DNA from: Lentisphaerota bacterium
Lineage (GTDB): Bacteria; Verrucomicrobiota; Kiritimatiellia; RFP12; JAAYLN01
Direction: 5' to 3'
Assembly: GCA_012514915.1 (NCBI GenBank)
Contig: JAAYZJ010000235.1
Location: 1 to 9,739, forward strand
Length of the DNA stretch: 9,739 nt
The notes under the pieces are model-generated. The model had not been told where the DNA came from. It saw nothing but the letters and a program-made list of their open reading frames with translations, and searched no databases. Below, piece by piece: positions 1 to 5,714 of the stretch. A program made the position numbers and the translations under genes. Numbering within the stretch: the stretch's first letter is position 1; each line of letters opens with the position of its first letter.

Positions 1-362
1 GCGCCCTCCGAGACCTCGCGCACATAGTCTGCCGGGACGCGGCCGAGGGTTTCGACCCCCTCGCGCCAGTCGTGGACGCGGAAAAGGTCGTGGGGGATGC
101 CGGGGTACATCCGGTCGATCTGGGCCGGGGTCATCGGCGTGTGGGTGCCGAGGGCCGGCAGGACGTCGCTGATCCGTTGGCCGTAGTGCCGCCAGGCGCA
201 GCAGGCCATCTCGCCGGCCCGCGAATGGAGGCGGGTGATGTCCGGCGGCACGAGAACGACGCGCTTGCGGGCGCCGAGGCGCTCGAAGGCCGTCTTCAAT
301 CCCTGCTCCAGATCAGCGGGGGACAAGTTGTCGTCAAGGGAACCGCGGGCAAAATAAATCAT
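1..362 (-). CDS. LarA-like nickel-dependent racemase/epimerase family protein (DUF2088), 5' part only
   Basis: Translating the minus strand from the ATG at 362-360 gives 120 codons that run off the left edge, so only the N-terminal part is seen. Residues 35-44 read VVLVPPDITR and residues 71-77 read LGTHTPM. These match the N-terminal nucleotide/substrate-site strand and the conserved GTH histidine (H74) of the lactate racemase LarA family; H98 lies in a VHDW motif also typical of the family. Characterised members use a nickel-pincer nucleotide to racemise or epimerise 2-hydroxy acids. Many relatives act on substrates other than lactate, so the substrate is not assigned. A GGAG at 373-370 lies 7 nt before the ATG and supports this start. 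The gene diverges from the exporter operon. The nickel-linking lysine and later histidines lie outside the window, and no larB, larC or larE cofactor gene is visible. Confidence 0.85.
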   Translation of the reverse strand, partial: MIYFARGSLDDNLSPADLEQGLKTAFERLGARKRVVLVPPDITRLHSRAGEMACCAWRHYGQRISDVLPALGTHTPMTPAQIDRMYPGIPHDLFRVHDWREGVETLGRVPADYVREVSEG

Positions 363-374
363 GGCGCGTCTCCA

Positions 375-393
375 GTCCGCTCCGTGGGCGGAC
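375..393 (-). promoter_or_regulatory. Hairpin in the leader of the LarA-like gene
   Basis: A perfect 6-bp inverted repeat, GTCCGC (375-380) and GCGGAC (388-393), encloses a 7-nt loop. It lies between the putative promoter and the ribosome binding site, with its foot 2 nt from the GGAG at 370-373. A stem there could affect transcript stability or ribosome access. With only 6 bp in GC-rich DNA, chance occurrence is possible. There is no U-tract, so it does not look like a terminator. Confidence 0.3.
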
Positions 394-412
394 CGCTTCC
401 AGAAAGAAGACC

Positions 413-441
413 TTTATGCCAGAACCGGCGCCAAAAGGCAA
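413..441 (-). promoter_or_regulatory. Putative sigma70-type promoter of the LarA-like gene
   Basis: On the minus strand, TTGCCT (441-436) is followed by exactly 17 nt and then CATAAA (418-413). Each hexamer matches 4 of 6 bases of the sigma70 consensus. The element points toward the LarA-like gene and would give a leader of about 45 nt. In such GC-rich DNA an AT-containing -10 with optimal spacing is suggestive, but no start site has been shown. Confidence 0.45.
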
Positions 442-528
442 GCCCAAGGGCGGCTCATCCCGATTTTGCTTGTAGTTTCCCGGCGAATTCATGAAGCTAT
501 CCCCGTTTAGGGCGAACTGAACCGACAC

Positions 529-2028
529 ATGAGACTGATTACACTTGCCACCGCCTGGATCGGGGCTGCAGGGGGTTGTCTGGCCGCGCAACCCGGGGGG
601 GCATGGCAGGCCGACGCCTGGTTGCCGCCCGCGGCCCGGGCCGTGTTGGACATTGTCCAGACGAACAATCCCCAGATCGAGGCCGCCGGACTGCTGCGCC
701 AGGCGGAAAGGGCCGAGGCTCAGGCCTTCGACGGGTTCTTCCAGCCGCGGCTCGCGGTGTCGGCCGGCGGCGGCCAGGGGCCCGCCGCCGCGCCTGAAAG
801 CACGCTGGTGCCGCGGTTCGGCGGCGATGCGGCCGGCATCCAGGCCGGTCTTCTCGTGCCTCTGCGCGCCGGAGCCTATCTCGGGGTGGGGGCGGCGCAG
901 CGCTATCTGTTCGAAGCCGATGGATTCGAGGATCTCGGGCAGAGCGTGGCGGGGATCCGCCTCGAGGTTCCCCTGTTGCAGAACCGCGGCTTCCGGACGC
1001 AGCGCTTCAACCAGGAGGCGCGGGACGCCTCGGCGGCGGCCGCCGTGGCCGAGGCCCGCTCGGTGGCGCGGCTCGTCGCGCGGGATGCGCTGGTGCATTA
1101 CGCCGCCTGGCTCTATGCGGCGGCCGACGTCCGCGAGTCGCTGGCGGCGCTCGCCCGCGTCGAACGGCTGCTCGAGGAAACGAGCGGGCGCGTCGAGCTC
1201 GAGACCATTGCCGAGTACCAGGTGTTCGCCGCACAGATGGAGGTCCGGTTCCGCCAGGAGGAGCTGCGGCAATCGCGCACTCTGCTGGCGCAGGCGGGCC
1301 AGGCGCTCGAGACCCGGCTCGGCGGGGTGGAGCTCGCCGGCCGGATCGCGGGCGACCCGGCGCTGCTGCGCGACTGGGCGTCGCGCTGCGCGACGAACGG
1401 GATCGAGCAGGTGTCGGTCCTCGCAGGGGAGCGCCCCGAGCGCCTCCGGGCCCGGCATGCGGTGGCCGCGGCCGATCGGCTGCGCGAGGCCGTGCGCGAA
1501 GGGCTCCGTTCGAACCTCGCGCTCCAGGCGGGCGTGGGCTTCCAGGCCGAGGATGCCGGCGGCGGTTTCGGCAGCGATCCCATGCTGGACGACGATCGCG
1601 CCGGCGTCGAGGTCGCGCTGGTCTGGTCGCGTCCGCTGGCGTTCGACGCCGAGGAGGCGCGGCTGCGGGCGCAGCAGGCGCGGCTGGACGCCGCGCGCGC
1701 CGGGCTGCGCGAGATCGAGCTGCTGATCACCGAGGAGCAGGCGCGTGCGCGCGAGGCGGTCGAGGCGGCCCGCGACCGGCTGGGGATCGTCGACCACGCC
1801 GTGGAGGATGCGCGGCGCGCGCTGGTCGCCGAGGAGCAGCGCCTGAGCCTCGGCGAGGGCCGCAGCCGCAACGTGCTCGACGCACAGAAGGACTTGACGA
1901 CGGCGGAACGGCGCGCCAATGCGGCCGCCTACGACCTGATTCTTGCTTACACGGATCTGCTGGCCGCCTTTGGCGTCCCCCTGATCCCCGCGGAGGTGCC
2001 CGATGGCCTTGTCAGCCCGACTCCTTGA
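529..2028 (+). CDS. TolC/OEP-family outer-membrane efflux channel
   Basis: This 499-residue protein is the probable outer-membrane exit duct of a tripartite exporter. Residues 1-20 form a short signal peptide (basic residue, hydrophobic core, LAA before Q21); Cys17 is not in a good lipobox. Residues about 35-75 and 160-265 are Ala/Glu/Arg-rich helices. Residues about 140-155 (IRLEVPLLQNRG) look like the beta-strand part preceding the second helical hairpin, and a second beta/helix repeat follows from about 330. The C-terminal stretch around 436-482, with LSLGEGRSRNVLDAQKDL and then AYTDLLAAFG, is the recognisable TolC-family ending. The ATG at 529 gives the signal peptide directly, but its Shine-Dalgarno is weak. 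It is the first gene of the plus-strand run and overlaps the next by 26 nt. Family assignment is firm; the cargo is unknown. Confidence 0.88.
   Translation: MRLITLATAWIGAAGGCLAAQPGGAWQADAWLPPAARAVLDIVQTNNPQIEAAGLLRQAERAEAQAFDGFFQPRLAVSAGGGQGPAAAPESTLVPRFGGDAAGIQAGLLVPLRAGAYLGVGAAQRYLFEADGFEDLGQSVAGIRLEVPLLQNRGFRTQRFNQEARDASAAAAVAEARSVARLVARDALVHYAAWLYAAADVRESLAALARVERLLEETSGRVELETIAEYQVFAAQMEVRFRQEELRQSRTLLAQAGQALETRLGGVELAGRIAGDPALLRDWASRCATNGIEQVSVLAGERPERLRARHAVAAADRLREAVREGLRSNLALQAGVGFQAEDAGGGFGSDPMLDDDRAGVEVALVWSRPLAFDAEEARLRAQQARLDAARAGLREIELLITEEQARAREAVEAARDRLGIVDHAVEDARRALVAEEQRLSLGEGRSRNVLDAQKDLTTAERRANAAAYDLILAYTDLLAAFGVPLIPAEVPDGLVSPTP
1992..1996 (+). promoter_or_regulatory. Strong ribosome binding site for the Cys-rich gene, inside the upstream channel gene
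   Basis: GGAGG at 1992-1996 lies 6 nt before the ATG at 2003. It fixes the start of the Cys-rich protein 26 nt upstream of the stop of the TolC-family gene. The two reading frames overlap, which suggests coupled translation. Confidence 0.6.
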
Positions 2029-2857
2029 TCTACTGCGCCGGCAACTGCCCGGCGGCGGCGACACCGCCGCATCGTCGGCGCAGGAACTGCTGCGCGATGG
2101 CGTCCTGCAGGACGAGCAGCGCGAGCGGCTCGAGATCGACCGCCAGATCCTCGAGGAGCCCGACAGCAGCGATGGCGGCGAAATCGAGCGCGAGGCGCGG
2201 CGCCAACTGCGCGAGGCGGCGGAGCTGTCGCTGCGCCGCCTGCACGTCATCCAGCGCGGCCGCTGCCCGCAGTGCGGCGAGCATCTGCGCCAGCACCTGT
2301 TCGCCTCGATCTGCGACAGTTGCGGCTGGAACGTCTACGACGCGCCGCGGCACGGCAGCGTGCGGGTCCATCTGACGGGCGGCGGCGACGTGATCGAGGG
2401 CGAGCGGTGCTACATCCTCAAGAACGGTGCGATCCTCGTGCTGCGCAGCGACGTCGTGGCGGCGCGGCTGAGTCCCGATGCCGTCGGGTGGGTCGAGTAC
2501 AAATGGAGCGACGACGAGCTCGAGAAGCGCCACAAGGAGGTGCTGGACCACCTCACGATCCAGTGCGGCTGGTGCAACCAGGTGGCCGATCCGGAGTCGG
2601 ACGGCTTCCACATGGTGCAGGTGGCCTTCGGCGCGACGCAGGAGCGCTACTGTTTCTGCAGCGACGACTGCTACGAGGCCTTCCGCAAGATGTATCCGGC
2701 CCGGGTGCACCGCAACTGCTACGAGCGGTCCTGCGCCGAATGCAACCTCTGCATCAAGCGGTACGAGGACGAGAGCGAGGGGATCCGGACGCTGGCCAAG
2801 GATTACCTGCGCGACATGCGCCGGCAGTCGAGTTCGAGTGAGCCCCGCAAAGGGTAG
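2003..2857 (+). CDS. Cys-rich zinc-ribbon / TRASH-like soluble protein of unknown function in an exporter operon
   Basis: The 284-residue product has no signal peptide or membrane segment, so it is probably cytoplasmic. I do not recognise a named family. Residues 25-80 are charged (Glu/Arg) and likely helical. C88, C91, C104 and C107 form a CX2C-X12-CX2C zinc ribbon (CPQCG and CDSCG). Residues 117-168 look beta-rich, with one unpaired C136. C188, C191, C219 and C223 form a second site; the FCSDDCYEAF stretch resembles metal-binding TRASH/treble-clef modules. C239, C244, C247 and C250 form a third cluster (CX4CX2CX2C). The tail is Ser/Lys-rich. The start rests on a strong GGAGG. The gene lies between the TolC-family channel (26-nt overlap) and the adaptor (15-nt gap), so it is very likely co-expressed with the exporter. 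Possible roles are metal or redox sensing, regulation, or a cytoplasmic partner of the transporter; none is shown. Confidence 0.85.
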   Translation: MALSARLLDLLRRQLPGGGDTAASSAQELLRDGVLQDEQRERLEIDRQILEEPDSSDGGEIEREARRQLREAAELSLRRLHVIQRGRCPQCGEHLRQHLFASICDSCGWNVYDAPRHGSVRVHLTGGGDVIEGERCYILKNGAILVLRSDVVAARLSPDAVGWVEYKWSDDELEKRHKEVLDHLTIQCGWCNQVADPESDGFHMVQVAFGATQERYCFCSDDCYEAFRKMYPARVHRNCYERSCAECNLCIKRYEDESEGIRTLAKDYLRDMRRQSSSSEPRKG

Positions 2858-2872
2858 AGGGAGTGGCTTGTC

Positions 2873-3913
2873 ATGGGGGAATATCGCAGTACCAGCGGTG
2901 AGAAGCGTCCGGCGACGGCCGGCGAGAAGCGTTTGCGGCGCTCGCGCGTCCTCGTGGGCAGCCTCGCCGGCGCCGTGGTGATCGGGATGCTGGGGCAGTT
3001 CATCCAGGTGCCGCGGCGCGTGCCGGCCGCGGGCTATGCGACGACCTCGTCGTATGCCGAGGTCCGCGCCCCGCTGGTCGGGCAGATCACCGGCATCGAT
3101 CGGGTGTCGGGCGACCGTGTGGACGAGGGGGACATGCTGGCGCGGATGGAGGATGCCGTCGAGCGCGCCCTGCTGGCCGAGGCGGAGAGCGAGGTGCGGC
3201 GGTGCAGTGCCGAGCTGGCCTACAAGGAGGCCGAGCTCGGCGAGCAACACCGCGAGCGGACCAACCGCATCGTGGTGGCGGCCATGACGCTGGAGCATGC
3301 CCGGAGGCGTCTGGAGATCACCACCCAGCTCGGCGGCAAGGGGCTGGCATCGAGCCGTGACGTCATGGAGGACACCTTCAAGGTGCGCCTGGCCGAGGCG
3401 GAGTACCGGCGCCTGGGCGAGACCGATTTCCGTCTGGCCGAGCGCCAGCTCGCCGTCCTGCGCCAGACCCTGCAGTCGCGGCAGGACGCCGTCGCCCGTG
3501 CCCGGGCCAATCTCCACGCCCGGACGATCCGCGCGCCGATCGCCGGGCGCGTCTTCCGGCACACCTTCTTCGTGGGCGAGGTCGTCCGTCCCGACATGGT
3601 CCTGTTCGAAATCTTCGGCGGGGACGACCACGTCCTGCGGCTGCGCGTGCCCGAGCGCTACGCGACCCGCGTGGCGACCAACCAGCCCGTCCGGGCGCAA
3701 CTGCGCACCGACCGGCGGCTCCTCGGCCGGCACTGGCTGCAGGGGCATGTCGGGCACGTCCGCGACGCCATCCAGGCCGAAGGCAACCAAACCTACCGGG
3801 TCGTCTACGCGCCGTTCGATCCGGGGACGATCGCCGTTCCCCCCGGCGCCACCGCCGATGCCCAGATCGAGGTCGGACGGACGTCGATCTGGCGCATGTT
3901 GTTCGATCTGTGA
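2873..3913 (+). CDS. HlyD/membrane-fusion-family periplasmic adaptor
   Basis: This 346-residue protein would bridge the inner-membrane ABC transporter and the TolC-family channel. A basic cytoplasmic N-terminus (residues 1-25) is followed by one membrane segment at about 26-46. The first half of the lipoyl/biotinyl-like domain is at 64-93 (VRAPLVGQITGIDRVSG). A long charged helical hairpin runs from about 94 to 215. The second lipoyl half at 219-247 begins IRAPIAGRV, the hallmark of the family. A beta-barrel domain fills 250-340. The protein is somewhat short for the HlyD family and ends right after the barrel with WRMLFDL, so a membrane-proximal domain is small or absent. The ATG at 2873 is preceded by GAGGGAG (2857-2863) at 9 nt. 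Position in the operon supports assembly with the neighbouring ABC pair. Substrate unknown. Confidence 0.88.
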   Translation: MGEYRSTSGEKRPATAGEKRLRRSRVLVGSLAGAVVIGMLGQFIQVPRRVPAAGYATTSSYAEVRAPLVGQITGIDRVSGDRVDEGDMLARMEDAVERALLAEAESEVRRCSAELAYKEAELGEQHRERTNRIVVAAMTLEHARRRLEITTQLGGKGLASSRDVMEDTFKVRLAEAEYRRLGETDFRLAERQLAVLRQTLQSRQDAVARARANLHARTIRAPIAGRVFRHTFFVGEVVRPDMVLFEIFGGDDHVLRLRVPERYATRVATNQPVRAQLRTDRRLLGRHWLQGHVGHVRDAIQAEGNQTYRVVYAPFDPGTIAVPPGATADAQIEVGRTSIWRMLFDL

Positions 3914-3949
3914 GGCGGCGGCCCATGGGACCGGCAAGGATGTCGAACG

Positions 3950-5713
3950 GTGGCTGACACGCCCAGGAAATCCGTTCTTCGCAAGATCATGCCCTTTGTG
4001 CGGCCGTTCCGGCTGCAGCTCGCCGGCATGCTGGCGCTGACGGCCGTCCTCGCGGTCGTCAGCATGATCCCGCCGCTGCTGACGCGGACGATCATCAACG
4101 AGGTCGTCGGGGAAAGGCGGACGGAGATGCTCCCTACCGTCGTCGTCCTCTTCATCGTGACGGCCTTGATGGGCACGTCGCTCGGCTACCTGCAGGTGCT
4201 GGGCATGGCCTATATCGGCCAGTCGTTCGTCATGCGCGTCCGCACGGCCGTCTACGCGCACATGCTCTCCCTGAGCATGGCCTTCTTCGGGCGCGAGAGC
4301 ACGGGCAAGCTGGTCAACCGCCTGATGGGCGACAGCACGGTGCTGCAGCAGATGCTGACGGTCACGTCGTTGCAGATCATCTCCGACCTGATCAGCGCGG
4401 TGTTCGCCATCACCGCCACGCTCTTCATCAACTGGAGGCTGGCGATCCCCCTCTACATCCTCGCGTTCCTCTTCGCGCTGAACTACAAGCTCAAGATCGA
4501 CAGTCTGCGCCATCTGGCGCGCAGCCAGCGCAATGCCGAGGACCGCGTCGCCAGCGGTGTGCAGAACCGCCTGGTCGCCAACCTGACGGTCAAGACCTAC
4601 GGCACCGAGGTGCGGGAGGACCGCGAGTTCCACCAGCAGAGCGCCCTCAGTCTCGATCTGGCGCGCGAGAGCCAGGTCGCTTCGGCGACCTTCTGGATCA
4701 ACACCTGGCTGCTGCGCGATGTCGGCTACGTCGTCATCTTCTTCATGGGCTGCACCATGGTGCTCAACGGCACGGCCAACTACGGCGACGTGACCGCCTT
4801 TCTCTCCTACTCGATGCTCTTGCTCTGGCCGGCGGTCCGTTTTTCCGTGCTGGCGCAGCAGATGCAGAACGTCAAGATCTCGGCCGAGCGCCTCTTCGAC
4901 ATCCTCGACGAGCAGCCGCAGGTCGTCAACCGCCCCGGCGCGCGGCGCATCGAGGCGGTCAAGGGGGCGGTCACGCTCGACCAGGTGACCTTCGGCTATG
5001 TTCCCGAGACGACCGTCCTGCACGCCGTCTCGCTCGACGTGCAGCCCGGCGACACGATCGCCCTCGTCGGACCGACGGGCTGCGGCAAGTCGACGATCCT
5101 CTCGCTGCTGATGCGGTTCTACGACGTCACGGGGGGGCGGATTCTGATCGACGGCGTCGATGTCCGCGACTTCGAACTCAAGTCCCTGCGCCGCCATTTC
5201 GGCATCGTCCTGCAGGAGTCGCTGCTCTTCACCGTCAGCATCGCCGACAACATCCGCTACGCCCGCCCGTCGGCCTCGCGCAAGCAGGTCGAGTTCGCCG
5301 CCCGCATCGCCGAGATCCACAACGAGATCCTGGCGCTGCCCAACGGCTACGACTCGGTCGTCGGCGATCGCGAGGTGCAGCTTTCCGTCGGCCAGAAGCA
5401 GCGTCTGGCGATCGCGCGCGCGATCCTGGCCGACCCGGCGATCCTGATCATGGACGAGGCCACCAGCGCGCTCGACACCAACTCGGAACGGGCGATCCAG
5501 CTCGCGATGGACCGCTTCCTGCTCGGCCGGACGGCCTTCATCGTCGCGCACCGGCTCAGCACAATCCGCAACGCCACGAAGATCGTGCTCCTCGACAAGG
5601 GGCGCATCGTCGAGTGCGGCAGCCACGACGAACTCGTCAAGCTGCCGGACGGGCGCTACCGCAAGCTTTACGAGACGCATGCCGGTGCCGGCGTGATCGC
5701 GGACGAGGGGTGA
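3950..5713 (+). CDS. ABC exporter half-transporter (TMD-NBD), consensus-ATPase subunit of a putative heterodimer
   Basis: This 587-residue inner-membrane exporter subunit has six predicted membrane segments in residues about 20-300 and a nucleotide-binding domain from about 340. Visible motifs are Walker A GPTGCGKST (374-382), Q-loop Q422, Walker B ILIMDEATSALD with catalytic E503, and switch H534 (IVAHRLST). The signature reads LSVGQ (478-482) instead of LSGGQ, and the segment before it is VGDREVQ. These residues predict that its own Walker A/B and switch serve the competent ATP site, while its altered signature completes the degenerate site of the partner at 5715-7664. There is no N-terminal C39 peptidase or peptidase-like domain. 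The start is GTG at 3950 with AAGGA (3936-3940) 9 nt upstream; the ATGs at 3925 and 3940 are out of frame. It follows the adaptor by 36 nt and ends 1 nt before its partner. Confidence 0.9.
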   Translation: MADTPRKSVLRKIMPFVRPFRLQLAGMLALTAVLAVVSMIPPLLTRTIINEVVGERRTEMLPTVVVLFIVTALMGTSLGYLQVLGMAYIGQSFVMRVRTAVYAHMLSLSMAFFGRESTGKLVNRLMGDSTVLQQMLTVTSLQIISDLISAVFAITATLFINWRLAIPLYILAFLFALNYKLKIDSLRHLARSQRNAEDRVASGVQNRLVANLTVKTYGTEVREDREFHQQSALSLDLARESQVASATFWINTWLLRDVGYVVIFFMGCTMVLNGTANYGDVTAFLSYSMLLLWPAVRFSVLAQQMQNVKISAERLFDILDEQPQVVNRPGARRIEAVKGAVTLDQVTFGYVPETTVLHAVSLDVQPGDTIALVGPTGCGKSTILSLLMRFYDVTGGRILIDGVDVRDFELKSLRRHFGIVLQESLLFTVSIADNIRYARPSASRKQVEFAARIAEIHNEILALPNGYDSVVGDREVQLSVGQKQRLAIARAILADPAILIMDEATSALDTNSERAIQLAMDRFLLGRTAFIVAHRLSTIRNATKIVLLDKGRIVECGSHDELVKLPDGRYRKLYETHAGAGVIADEG

Positions 5714-5714
5714 C

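Noticed and set aside
466..495. A possible plus-strand promoter starting with TTGCTT at 466-471
   Set aside because: At 17-18 nt spacing the -10 candidates (TCATGA, CATGAA) match the consensus too poorly to call.
491..520. A nine-codon ORF (MKLSPFRAN) just upstream of the TolC-family start
   Set aside because: It has no Shine-Dalgarno and no feature of an attenuator; its length is within chance expectation.
529..588. Lipoprotein signal around Cys17 of the TolC-family protein
   Set aside because: The residues before Cys17 (AAGG) lack the usual hydrophobic residue at -3, and an ordinary cleavage after LAA fits better.
334..2250. A 638-codon open frame on the minus strand over the TolC-family gene
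   Set aside because: Arg/Ser/Ala-rich shadow translation that overlaps both the LarA-like start and the TolC-family gene. The LarA-like gene uses another frame and has family motifs.
5131..5137. A run of seven G in the first ABC gene as a possible frameshift site
   Set aside because: The reading frame continues without a break through Walker B and the switch motif, so neither a frameshift nor a sequencing error is indicated.
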